DNA of 64,000 nucleotides. It comes from Brassica napus. Lineage: Eukaryota; Streptophyta; Magnoliopsida; Brassicales; Brassicaceae. The stretch covers positions 1 to 64,000 of the forward strand of contig NW_026014750.1 of the NCBI RefSeq assembly GCF_020379485.1, written 5' to 3'. The position numbers were made by a program, and so were the translations under genes. How positions within the stretch are numbered: position 1 is the stretch's first letter; each line of letters begins with the position of its first letter. Positions 46,808-59,237 of this stretch are shown in pieces. The notes under the pieces were generated by a model. It was not told the origin of the DNA and did not search any database. It saw only the letters and a program-made list of their open reading frames with translations.

Positions 46808-48605
46808 ACGTTAAACAATATTCAAAAAAAAAATTTAACTGAAAATACTTCTACAAGTAGCAATTATGTGTGGAAATAAATATATGTCCTAGTTTTGATA
46901 AGTAGTTTATTCAGATGACATTACTATTTTTATTTTTAATGTGATTAAAGAAAGTTTTTCTGTTACTTAATTGTTTTGCATACTGATTCAACACCACCGG
47001 TTTGGCTACCTGAACCGATGGTTTCCTCTTAGAGTAGTTTCCTCTGTTGTCAAAAAAAAAAAAAAAAAATTGTTATGCGTACTCAAGAGATCTGAAGTTT
47101 AGCATAGTTGTTTGAAATAAATTATTGCGTAATTTACTCTACTTTATTAAGAATTAAAAAGTACTAAAGTATAGTGTTGAGAAGAAACTATCTCATGGAA
47201 GATGACGATTTTGAAATCTTACGACATGATGCAGACCGGCACCCAGTAAGATTTCCAAGGAATTAGACATGTTTACAACTTTACAAAAGTCTAAAAAGAC
47301 TGCATAACTAGTTTTTTTTTAATGACAACTTCTAGAATTTCATGAATTATTAAAGCTAAACTCCATTAATTTTTCTTTTTCCAGACAAAAACAAATGATC
47401 TTGACAGTCACCTACTTGAGCAACTAGTTCTCGTGTAATAGCTACATCACCATGGGTTAGATGTTATCATTTAAATCTAAATAAACTTTGTTATTCCACC
47501 ATTTTTTATGTTACTTATAGAGATCATCATAAACAATAGTGTGTGGAGTCGCTGATCAAACAAAACTCCACTGACACTGTTTATTTTTAACTACCCCTTC
47601 CAGGACATACATTTCTGTAAATTTGAATAAAGAAAGGGAATATACATTTTATTTGATTCAAGTACTATCTATGAATAGAGTGGAGATGAATAAATGATGA
47701 AAGCAAGAAAACAAAAGCAGGAGAAAACTACTAAATGGTACCATGTTATTTTCAACTTTACCTTTGCTTCAGAGGCAGAGAATCTCAAAAATTCACAAAG
47801 CCACAATAAATGCCTTTAGAGGTGATTCATGTTTCCTTTGTGTGTGTGTTTTTTTTTTCGTGAACTCATGTTTAATACTTCAGTACACCATCTTGTGACT
47901 CCAATTTATAATTTTGTTATGAAAATGTGAAATAAATAAACGAGTGAAATCAGTTTATAAAGTTAGAGGATTTAGAGCGAAAACTATTTTACAGAGAAAG
48001 GGATTCCAGCCACACTCATACGTGGACGTACGAGGTGGATTTAGAGTGGGTGAGGGATGACTATTACTTGAGAGGCAAGCCATTAACGTACCTAATGGTT
48101 CAATCCTTACTAACTTAAAGTTAATGAAGCTTCAGTATAATAAATTATCTTTACTTCTTATGTGATTAGGAAGGCTAAGTAAAGTATTTGCTTACCTCTA
48201 ACTTATTTGCGGGCCAGAGGATCTTTTAACTTAGTCTGCAATTTAGAAAAGGAGTAAAATTAATATAAGAAATGAGACATCCGATGCGCATCAAAGCATA
48301 GCTATTCCTGAACATAATCATTCAAGTGATGACCTTAGTCACTAACTTAATGGACAGTGTGTATGTAGGTCCAAATTTTAATACGGCTCACTAGAAAAGA
48401 AGGGGTCACACATGAGCCTACTCTTATTCTGTGACTGTACTTGTAATTTGCAATTAACCACACGCAAAAGTGAACATCAAAGGATTAGGTGAATATATAT
48501 AACTTCCTTGAGACGTAACAGAAAAGCAAGTGATATAAAGGAGAAAAATTCCCCTAAAGAAAAACTAACCCAATCCCACATCTACTAGGGAAAACAGGGG
48601 TAGAT
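46808..48605. other. Intergenic between STN1 and the CHUP1-like fragment
   Basis: AT-rich with a poly-A tract (about 47055-47072). The last few hundred bases may hold 5' introns or UTR of the CHUP1-like gene (a splice-acceptor-like gaaaacag precedes 48597). No other gene is recognised. Confidence 0.45.
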
Positions 48606-49044
48606 ATGTTACCAAATGGGGAGGATGATTCGGATCTTATGCGTCTGGTGAAGGAGCTTCAAGCTTCTGACAATGAGAGGAAATCAATGTTATGGAAAAA
48701 GTTGCAGAGCTCATATGATGGTGGCAACACAGACGCATCTAATCTGAAAGCGCCAGAGAGTATCAAATCCAACATAAAGAGTCATGAGGGAAAGAATCCA
48801 AACCTGAAGCCAACGGTCAAAGAACAATCTACAGCAATAAAGCCGCCGCCGCCTCCGCCACTTCCATCAAAGACAACACTTGGCAAAAGGTCCGTGCGTC
48901 GTGCTCCAGAAGTTGTGGAGCTGTATCGTGCCCTCACGAAGAGAGAGTCGCAACAAGATCAATCAGAACGGAGTCTCGTCTCCTGCATTCAGCGCAAACA
49001 TGATTGGTGAGATTGAGAGCCGCTCCAAATCATATGTGTATTTT
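48606..49044 (+). pseudogene. CHUP1-like protein gene, truncated at the duplication junction
   Basis: The frame 48606-49010 (134 codons) has DSDLMRLVKELQASDNERKS (coiled-coil-like), a poly-Pro run IKPPPPPPLPSK and the CHUP1-family signature KRSVRRAPEVVELYRALTKR. A small deletion near 48955 shifts the frame. The continuation NKINQNGVSSPAFSANMIGEIESRSK is read in another frame up to the junction. CHUP1-type proteins link chloroplasts or the cytoskeleton; the large C-terminal helical domain is missing here. Arabidopsis At1g07120 (CHUP1-like) is next to STN1 and RanBP1a (from memory). The last 10-15 bases before 49045 match neither gene and may be filler. Confidence 0.85.
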
Positions 49045-49209
49045 ATTACTATGGCGACCAACGAACCCGAGCACGAGCACAGAGACGTTGAAGAAGCTGG
49101 AGCTAACGAGGACGAGGACACCGGAGCTCAGGTCGCTCCGATCGTTAGGCTAGAGGAGGTTGCCGTCACTACCGGCGAGGAAGACGAAGACGCCGTCCTC
49201 GATCTGTAA
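48880..49209 (+). other. Chimeric reading frame CHUP1-like/RanBP1
   Basis: From an ATG at 48880 the frame runs through ...GEIESRSKSYVYFIT and straight into the RanBP1 start [10 protein letters not shown], with no stop between. It then reaches the RanBP1 exon 1 donor at 49205. A read-through transcript spliced as in RanBP1 would encode RanBP1 with a CHUP1-derived N-terminal extension. Whether it is expressed is unknown. Confidence 0.6.
49044..49045. other. Tandem duplication junction
   Basis: Right end of unit 1 (CHUP1-like) joined to the left end of unit 2. Identity with 17619 onward begins at attactATGGCG (49045). The previous base differs (t versus g), so little or no homology drove the join. 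Confidence 0.85.
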
Positions 49210-50477
49210 GTCTAACGAGATTTGCGATCTAATCGAATTTCCTAGGGACTCTTGAGACTTGTTGATTGAAAAAAATTGTTTGTGTGAATCTAAGGAAATC
49301 GAAGCTGTATCGGTTCGATAAGGAGGCGAATCAGTGGAAGGAGAGAGGTGCTGGTACTGTGAAGCTCTTGAAGCATAAGAGCACTGGCAAGATTCGTCTC
49401 GTCATGAGGCAATCGAAAACTCTCAAGATCTGTGCTAATCACTTCGGTAAATCTCCGTTTAGATTTTACTTTATGTGGTTTAAGTTTCCTTTGGATCGGT
49501 ATTTAAGTTACTCTTTACTCATTGTATCTACACCTTTGGAACTTGTGCAGTTACACAGGGCATGAGTGTTCAAGAACACGTTGGAAATGAAAAGTCTTGT
49601 GTATGGCACGCTCGTGACTTTGCTGATGGTGAACTCAAGGATGAGCTTTTCTGCATCCGATTTGCTTCTATTGAGAGTGAGTTTGACATTAACTGCCATG
49701 CCATATCTTATATTAGTCTCCACTTTCTGATTACAACTCGTGTCAATGCCATGCCCGTTATTCATCTTGCTTTGGCTTATATACTGTCAGTAGATAACTG
49801 GTTGCACTTAAGTTAGGGTCTTAGATTACTAATGGATCTTGAACTTTTCTTTGTGGCTACTTGTTTTTGGAAGATCTCAACTCAAAGATTTCATTTTGGG
49901 CTGGTTTTGAGCTCTCAATTGCTTTGTTTTTTTCCTTTCCAAAAAGTATTACTCTCTCTTCACTGTGTATTTAACCTTGGTAATAACAGAGTTATCGTGT
50001 TCAAGAGTTGTCTATTGCTGCTAGATTATGTTTACGTTACGTTAGAAAGAGCCAAAGAACTTGAGGGAGTTAGGCATGTGTTTCTGCTGCAACTAGTTTG
50101 ATATGCTATTAACCGAAAAGTTTAGGCAGTGGTCTACTTTTTTATATATTGGGGTGTATCTTTTCAATTGTTTCTGTGCTTGATAATGCCATGAACCGAG
50201 AAGTTTTTGTAATAAAGTCTTGTTATCCTTGTCAGACTGCAAAGCATTTATGCAGAAGTTCAACGAAGTTGCTGAATCTGAAGTAGAGAAAGAAGAGAGC
50301 AAAGAGGCCTCTGACACCGCTGGTCTTCTCGAGAAGCTAACCGTCGAAGAGACAAAAACAGAGGAGAAACCTGTGGAGAAGGAGAAGACAACAGTGGAAG
50401 CAGATGAAAAGAAAAAAGACGAGCCAGAGAAAGCGGGTGAAGAAAAGAAAACCGAGGAGGCTAGTCCCTCAACTTAA
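49051..50477 (+). CDS. RANBP1: Ran-binding protein 1 (RanBP1), copy 2
   Basis: Exons 49051-49205, 49295-49446, 49551-49676, 50236-50477; 224 residues; splice sites intact. Identical to copy 1 except Met107 instead of Ile, plus intron differences. It keeps the whole Ran-binding domain. The site II promoter and 5' UTR of copy 1 are absent; the sequence directly upstream is the CHUP1-like fragment, in frame. Expression would need a new promoter or read-through. Confidence 0.93.
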
Positions 50478-51446
50478 GTTGCATCAAAGTTTACGCTCCC
50501 CAGATCTTGGCGAGACATTATAGCCTATAAGTGTTAGATGCATATCTCTCGAGTCTACCATTGTCTGGGCACTATCTATCTACACATGTTTTGTCCAGTC
50601 ATATCGCTTGTGGTCGGGTTTTGCAGTGTCGTTTTTGGGTCTTTAGTTTTTGAGTCTGAAAGTGTCGGTCGAATGATATGAGAGATTCAGGGGAGAGGTT
50701 TATTTATAAGTACATTGGATTTAATTGTTTTACTAGATTTTGACCCGCGGGTTTATTTTTGTTTTTTTTTTCAATTGACAAATATTTAGTAAATGCCACA
50801 TTTTCATATATTTGTGTTTTATTTTATAAAAGACTTAAAAATTTTATTTTTATTTATCGTATTTCATTTTAAATGACAATTTATGTTAAAAAAATTAAAC
50901 TTTATTTTTTTAATGAATTAAGTTGGTATAACTCTGATAAATTAATTTTATTATGGGGTTAATATTTTAATTAAAAATTATATACTTTTAATAAAGATTT
51001 ATACTTTTCAATAAAAAAATTCAATTATTTTTATGAATGCTTAAATTATATTAAGAAAAGAAAAAAATAATAATTAAGAATAGATGAAAAAAAATTATTT
51101 GAACTTGGACTCAATGGTCCAAAGGAAAAAAAAAGGTGAGAATTGAATCTGATTTTTTAATAGGTTCAAATGGCCCAAGAGAGATTTGATTTGGGCTGGA
51201 TCCAAAAATAATGACCCAATATAGATTTGTTATTAATATTACTTAATTGCCCTTAATGAAACATGCAATGTTAGTGAAGGAAACATGCCCCTAAAGTAAT
51301 TATGACAATAGGATCCTGCTTTAATAGTATAGATGGTTTTTATGGATCGTTTTTTTTGCATGGTCTTATTATATGGGGGATAGAGATGATATTCGTTCAC
51401 AAACCAAGTTTTCTAATATGTTTTTTTTTCCTGACAAGTAAAATTC
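50478..51446 (+). other. RanBP1 copy 2 3' flank
   Basis: Counterpart of 19051-20020 with three homopolymer length differences. The short repeat lies at about 50731-51336. Confidence 0.6.
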
Positions 51447-54400
51447 TGTTGTAATTGGAAGGTTAAAGACTAAATATTTCTGTGTTATTATTTCATAATA
51501 TGAAGTTACTTATATAAGTATTACAAGAATAGATAAATAGAAATTGTACAAATCCTAATCTTACTAGATTTAGGATAACTACTAAATACATGAATGGAAA
51601 GATTACATCTACTAGGAAAATGAAAAGGGTTTCTTTTTCTCTAAACTTGTGGTCGCTTCTCTCTCTCCTTTAGGACATGCGGCTGCTCTCTCTCCTCTCT
51701 CTAGGGTTTCGGTTATCTCTCTTGGTATGGGCCGGTTTATGGACCGGGCCGGTTATGGACATTCATTACTTGATTTATAACACTCCTCCTTGGATGCCAT
51801 AATCATACAGGATTCGTAATACGCTTCACGTTGCCTCATTAAAACCTTATCAGGAAAACCCAGTGGGACAAAACCATGATGAAAGAAAAAGACTACAACA
51901 CGCACTACTCCCCCTGATGTGAACCTCAGTGGAAGTTCTTTAGTCTACGCATCTGATGCGCGAACTGTCCTGAACATGCAGGTGGGGAATTCGACCAGTT
52001 TCATTACTAAACCGTAACTAGACCACTTCGACCTCTTAGGTCGTTTCTCATGTCCTTTGACATCGAGTGTCCCGGTAAATCATGTGTGCTAAACAATGTG
52101 AACCACATTGTCCTCGGAGATCACTGTTGGGTCTTTGAAAATCGTGTTTGCATGTGTCCATGGTCTAGACGTGATCGTCTACTGTCAACTGCTCTTTACT
52201 TTGGTCGGACAAGCTAAGTACTTATGGACAATATACTAAACATGGTTATCATGAACCTATGTCTCGGTGTATCTTCTATACACGGATGTATATCAATGGC
52301 TTTATAATTTTATCATACTATGCCTTATTGGCCAGAATATACTCATGGACCCATACATATGGTCATCGATCTTTCTTGCTTTAGGCAATACCATATATAT
52401 ATATATATATCTCGGACATTGCAGTCCTTTATCCATCTCTTGATGGCGTCCTATGACCTATCTTTCCATTGGACCATACCACGCACTGGTATATATCTAT
52501 TAGGTCATGGATCTCGATTGTACATTCTTATGGACTGCAACCTATTGGTATCCGATCGAGAGGGATATATTTAAACGTCTTCCCTCGGCCTCACGGCAAT
52601 GTCACGTGAGAGTAACAGCAGTAGCAAACTATTCTGCTATGTTGGATCCTTACTAAAGGATCTGATGTCGGATTGGTCAATCCGGAGATCATGCTATTGA
52701 GATAGTAAGCTGAGGCAATCACCTTTCTTTAGGCTGATCTTTCTTTTCTACTAGCCCGTACTATGATCTAGTCGGTTCATGCTAGGGTTACAGATTAATA
52801 GATAATCTGTATAAACCTCTCTTTAGGTTGGTTTAGTATAAACACAAGGGATTTCGAATTTCTTTATAAATTCTCATATGGACTGAATTTGATCGTTCTT
52901 AGAGAACTCCCTTTCATAATATATGCAGCTGCTTTATGTTTCAGTCCATGAACAGCTTAGGAACAATGCTGTTCTTTCATCCAGTGATCCATATGCTGCT
53001 TACTACATCTTTATATGTGAATCTCATTCTTTCATATGACTAGACCATTGTTAATTTCGAAATTTGTAGCAGCACCCACCACATAGGAGTTTATCTCCTT
53101 ATAATCTGTTCCATGGTCTCTGTGAGTATCCTTGTGTAACAAGCTATGATCGAATGCTGTTAGTAGGAAACATGAACACCTTTAAACCTCGTGATCATGT
53201 ATCATATCTCACGGTTTCTTTTCCCTCACAAGACCGATCTATTTCACTGGTTTATATCAGATGGCGTTTCTATGGCCAATATGCCTATCTCTTCTATAGA
53301 TACTTTAAACCCGACATTTTTCTTTTCTTTAATCTTTATGAGTACTCTTTCGTGGGCTCATGATCCTCGCTTATATCTTTAAACTCAATTGTTATTCTCT
53401 TTATGTATTTATATACAAATATCTTTAATGTGTGTGTCGACACTTATATATGTATGTGGTTCCATTATGTTCCAGACATGATCAAATAGATTTGAGATCT
53501 TATTATCCAGGACCTTTGTTACCTAGTAGCTTGGCGTCCCAAGCTACATGGTTTGGTACCTTAGATGTGTAGCTGCGCAGCCTTTTCTCAATGTCTAGTG
53601 TGGTTTCCTTATAACCTCGGATTGTCATTCTATGCACCATTCTTTCTTTTCCGAGGTTCCTTATCTTATGGAACACTTGGTCTATCTTGCATAGACTCTA
53701 TAGCAACTTGACTGTGTTTCTTTCAAGGACATCATATTTCGTTTGGTACTAAGTTGGTTATGACTTAGTCATTCTGTTCTTTTCGGGTCAGTGTCTGGCA
53801 TCTCGATTAGCTAGCCTTTTATAACCTTTTCTTTGGACGTCTACAGTTCTAATCCGAGGATCTTGCCAAGACCATGATGGTTGATACTATTAATTCTTAT
53901 CATTCTTTCTTTGCTCTTTATACCAGCTTATAACTTTCTCTTCATAGTGTTGGATAGCCGGATCCATTTGGTCATGCAATCCGTACCTGGCCACTATTTG
54001 ATCACCCATGTTTTTGGCTCACGGTCTCTTTGAATTCGTGGAGAAAGTCATACTCTTATCCAACATATATTCCCAATCCTTTTATGAGATTCCATCTTAG
54101 ACGGCACACATATGTATGTGGTGGTTTATTCAAAATCTCTTAAGATGGTGTATGTCTGGTTTATGACCCGTATTCAATATGAGATGGAAATATCTATGCT
54201 CATTTATATGGCCTGATGTAGTTGAACTTTTTATACATGTAAATCCGTAATGTCCCTAAGCTCTAGTATGGATGTCCGAACCTTTATAGGTAATGGACTG
54301 TGCGGCCAAGCCTGCACAACACAGCCAAGCTGTTTATATCATGGTTCTAGACCATGTTTCACGAATTTGTAGTGTGATCATGGATTTAGGGTTTTTTATC

Positions 54401-57400
54401 CTCTCTCCCCCTCATGAACATACTATAATTTCGTGGTGCTTAGGATAATAAAGCCTTAATGATCTTTGTGTACATGTTTCACAACGTGAGTTCTAATGGG
54501 AATAACTCTTTGTGCCTTTCAAATTTCAACCTTTTCATCAGTTGTGGACTAAGATGGCTAATCCGGTCTTTGCCATATAGTGTATAAAATTTCGTGGGAT
54601 ATATATGAGTATAGTCACCACGGCTCTTGCCTCTTATTCATACTGATCTGTAGCATAGTTTTGATCAGTAGAGTACACATGTTTAGTCTTGACCACTTTA
54701 TTATAAGGTCTTAGGCGATTTTTCTTTCAAAATCTTAAGGAACTTGTTCCTTTTGTTTGCCCATTGTTTCTATTTAGAAACCATATTATCATAACACAAT
54801 GGGTCACATATTATTGGGTGTATATAATGCCTTTTAAGGCAATGCCTTGGCCATAGTTTCTTACTAGGCTACTATACCCGTACTATAATGCAATTCAGGC
54901 AATTCTTTGTATCAATAAAATCATTCACATTATCAAACAAACTCAGGCAAGATATAATAGCAATGAAATCAAAGCAATTCATAAAACAATAAGACAAGAT
55001 GTCGATTTTAGTCTTTGAGACAATCAGAAGTCTCAAAATCCAAGAGGTCGTCCCTTTCAAGGTCGGAATCATCATCAGCATCATACCCGGTATCATGAAC
55101 CATATGGGCTTCCGGGTTCTTGTTCTTAAGGCTCTCTTGATAGAGCTCACATAGATGTTTAGGGGTTCTACAATTCTTTGCCCAATGGTTTACCATACCG
55201 CATCTGTGACAAGCTGATTTGGTCGAGTTAGACGGTTTGGATATGCCACCTCGACCACGGCCATAATTACCTCGGCCACGGCTGGAACCACGACCACTGT
55301 TATTGTGGTTTCCCGGCCATAGCTGTCACGGCCACGTCCCTTGAATCTACTACGGCCTTTGCCGTGTGACTTCTTATTATCATGGACGTGGTTGCATTCT
55401 TTGGGATCTTTCTTTTCAGCCTCATTGGTTTTTGGTAATGATGATGTTCCTATGGGTCTCATCTCACTGTTTTTCATCAGGAGTTCATTATTAGCCTCGG
55501 CCAGGAGCAGGCACGAGATCAGATCAGTGTATGAGGTGAAGCATCTCTCTCTATACTGCTGTTGCAGCAACACGTTCGTTGAATGGAACGTGGAGAATGT
55601 TTTATCAAGCAACTCTTTCTCGGTTACTTCCTCACCACATAATCTCATCATTGAGACTATCTTAAACAATACTGAATTGTATTCATCCACAGACTTATAG
55701 TCCATGAATCTGAGATTCTTCCACTCATGTCTAGCCTTTGGTAATAGCACTTTTTTCTGGTGATCATATCTACGGTGTAAAGCGGTCCAAATGTCTAGTG
55801 GATTCTCCATGGTGAGGTACTGATCTTTTAGACCCTCAATGAGATGGTGGCGTATAATACTTATAGCCATGTACTGATTCTTATCAGTCTCATTGTTACC
55901 CTTGATGATAGTATCAACTAGTTCCTTTGACCTCAAATTAATCTTTGTGTCAAGTGCCCGTTGCAAATAGTTGTCTCCGGAGAGATTAAGGGCAGCATAG
56001 TCTAGGTTTGAGATTTTCGACATCTGAATCACATTGTCATTCGAAATTTAGGGTTTCACAATGTGATCATGTGGCCGCAAGTCAATCAAATAAAATCGGC
56101 CACAATCAAGTCTTATTACAATCATGTTTCAATCAATCTAATCGACCATGGTGCGGATCAAACATAGTAACAAATAGATCAGGCCACACGGCCATACAAT
56201 TTTGTGATGCAAACAATTCAAGTTTGTAAAATCTATATGCTGGTCGATATTTAGAAACAAGACGAATGCAATTCAAATTCAGTTTCATAACTTATGCAAA
56301 CAACCTTAGCCAATTCGATTTCTTATTTATGAAATTAGGGTTTTGATTTAAACAATGCTAGGAGTTGATTTTAGCAATATGTGATCAAGGTTTCAAGGCC
56401 TTTAGGATTCAAATTCAAGATTCAGATTATACAATCAATCTATCAATCCTATAACCTCAGATCATCAATCAAACAATCAAAACAAGAACCATTAAAATCA
56501 AACTCAAGTTTCTAGGGTTTAGGGTTTCGATTCTAATATTAGGGTTTCATAACTTTAGATTAGAAACAAATAAACAATCAAACATGTTCTAGTTGGAATC
56601 GATTCAATTGCTAGTTATGAGATTGTTGTTTTTAGGTTATACCGATTTTAGGGTTTGATCAAGATCATAGAATTCCATAATAATGGATTAGGGTTTTAGG
56701 GTTTGATCATAACGTTCTCAGATTAACGGTATACCTTAGTCTTTGTAGGGTTGAGCCGGACCCCCTAGGGAGAACGGATGGACCTCGGATGCAAGACGGA
56801 TGCTGTCTGATCGCTGATCATCCGGGAACGTTCGCCGGCTGCACTCGTCTGCGAGCTGAAGCTGATTGTCGTCTGGTGCGAGCTGGTTAATCACGAACAT
56901 GAGCTGGCTGAGGACGTCAGGACACGAGCAGGGAACGCCAAGGAGTTGAGCTGATCATCGAGGTCTGAGACGGACAGGAAACGCCTTAGGGTTTAGGGTG
57001 GTCACCGGCTGAGTTAGGGATTTTAGGGATTTTAGGTTTTTAGCTTAGATTGCAGAGAACAATCGTGCTGATAACATGTTGTAATTGGAAGGTTAAATAC
57101 TGAATATTTCTGTGTTATTATTTCATAATATGAGGTTCCTTATATAAGGATTACAAGAAGAGAAAAATAGAAATAGTACAAATCATAATCTTACTAGATT
57201 TAGGATAACTACTAAATACATAAATGGAAAGATTACATCTACTAGGAAAAGGAAAATGATTTCTTTTTCTCTAAGCTTGTGGCCGCCTCTCTGTCTCCTC
57301 TAGGATATGCGGCTGCTCTCTCTCTTCTCTCTAGGGTTTCGGTTATCTCTCTTGGCATGGGCCGGTTTATGGACCGGGCCGGTTATGGACATTCATTACT

Positions 57401-57412
57401 TGATTTATAACA
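51447..57412 (-). mobile_element. Copia element #2, unit 2 copy
   Basis: Base-for-base copy of 20021-25986 as far as I can see: LTRs 51447-51782 and 57077-57412, TSD AATTC on both sides, telobox leader 56033-57076. It was carried along by the segmental duplication, not inserted independently. Confidence 0.94.
55008..56032 (-). pseudogene. Copia #2 gag, unit 2 copy
   Basis: Same 280-codon frame (56032-55190) and same downstream zinc-knuckle frame ending at 55008, with the identical one-base frameshift. Confidence 0.88.
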
Positions 57413-58740
57413 AATTCGATTCAGAAATCGAATTAAAGCCACATGCTTTATTATGCTCTATACCCAAAAGGGTTACTCAAACTGTTCACACGGAATCAAC
57501 AAGACAACAACCACCATGTACTAAATTGGGTTTGGTGAATCAGCACATACATTTTGGCTATGATACAAAATGCTAAGCCTCGGCATAATATTCGTAACCT
57601 GAAATCCGAACCGAACCCGAACCGAAATACCTGATCCGTATCCGGTCCGAAATGTAAAAAATATCCGAATAAATCTTGTAAGGTGGTACAAAACATATCT
57701 GAACCCGAAGTGTTATTAACCGAACCCGAACGGGTAACCCGAAAAACCAAAAAATCGAAAAATCCGAAAAGATATTCGAAGAAACCGATCCGAATGTCCA
57801 AAATAATATACAATATAATTATATGAAACATGAATATATACTTCAAATGTTCAATTTCATATTTATTTTGATATGTTATCTAACAATAAGTATTTAAAAT
57901 TTAAATAACTACATTAAATACTTAATTATATATAAATAAATATATATTTCTTATGTTTTACTTTTAAATTTTAGATTTTATTTCGGGTCTATCCGAACCG
58001 ATCCGATATAACCCGAATCCGAATGATATATGATTACTTTATGGGTTCTATGATGTGATACAAAATCGACCTGAACCCGATGTGTTATATCTGAACCCGA
58101 CCCGTACTTGCAAATTTACTAGAATGAGACCTAAGAGGTGTTATAAAGAGAACCGAAATCCGAAAAACCCGATCCAAACGCCAACGGGTACCCGAACGCC
58201 TAGGCCTACAAAATACCAAAAACGAATTAGATGGGCTAAGATATGTCAACACTAGTTAAAAGTGGTTAACACATCATCACTTGAATTATTTATTTATGGC
58301 GTTTAACACTCAAGTATAAATATCTATTAGACTTTTCCAAGTCAAACAGTCAACCACTTGTGCCGCGTTTAATCCTCAAACCTTTTTTATATTTGTTATT
58401 TTTTTTTAAATAAAGATCTTATATAATAAATATGGTCAGTTATAAATATGGTGCGGAATTAGTTATAAATATTTTGATTATAAATATGATTAGTTATAAA
58501 TATGGCAAGCGAATTAATTACGGATAAAAAATATTTTAAAAATGATAGGTTATAAATATAGTAAGCGAATTAATTAAAAAATTCAAGTTAGATAATGAAA
58601 TTCTCTTGTAAATAATTCTATAAATTATAGGTAGAATCATAGTAGAGATTCAGTTTTAATAGTTTAGATATATAATTTATTTATATGCATAGCAAACGGG
58701 AAAATGTGAGTACGACACATAAAACAAAACAAAAAACACG
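57413..58740. repeat. CCGAACC-rich repeat and AT-rich DNA, unit 2 copy
   Basis: Copy of 25987-27314, including both ccgaacc-rich blocks and the agttataaatatgg words. Confidence 0.6.
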
Positions 58741-59237
58741 ATGATGGGCTTGAGAAGAACACCGTTGGTTTTATACATTCTCTTCATCTTTCATCTTCAT
58801 CACGATTTCACTTCCGTTAGCTCACGGTCTTCCTCACTTGATACGAACAAAGAGAGTCTTCATCTAAATGAGTCAAAACCAGTTGTTGATGTGTTTGAAG
58901 GAAAGGCTCGAGAGTTAGCTTTCGTTATCAAACGAAGAGGCAGTGGAAAAGCTGGTGGAGGCGGCGGTAGCAGCACGAGTGGAGGAGATGGGGGCAGCAG
59001 TGGTAGCAGCACGAGTGGAGGAGGTGGTCTGGTGGTGGCGGCGATAGCAGCGTGGGAGGAGGAGGTGTAAGCGGTCGAAGCTGGTCAAACGGCGGAGGAC
59101 GTTTTGGTTCGAGTTATGCTGGTCGCAACGGTACTCGTGGATTGCATCGTTCAAGCGGCAGCCAGAATATTCGAAGGGCAGTATGTGCGGCCGGTTGGTT
59201 GGGTTTATCAATTTTAGTCAGTTTAATATTGGCTTAG
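58741..59237 (+). pseudogene. Glycine-rich-protein gene, frameshifted, unit 2 copy
   Basis: Identical to 27315-27811, including the break in the Gly-rich part. The mutation therefore predates the duplication or was copied by conversion. Confidence 0.75.

Larger units (their letters stand above)
17619..49044 (+). repeat. Unit 1 of a 31426-bp direct tandem duplication
   Basis: 17619-32574 recurs at 49045-64000 at an offset of 31426, locally 31425-31427 where small indels fall. The second copy starts exactly where this unit would end, so the arrangement is head-to-tail. The window ends before the end of unit 2. Bases before 17619 (ctcgatcattag) and before 49045 (tgtgtatttt) are unrelated. Confidence 0.93.
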
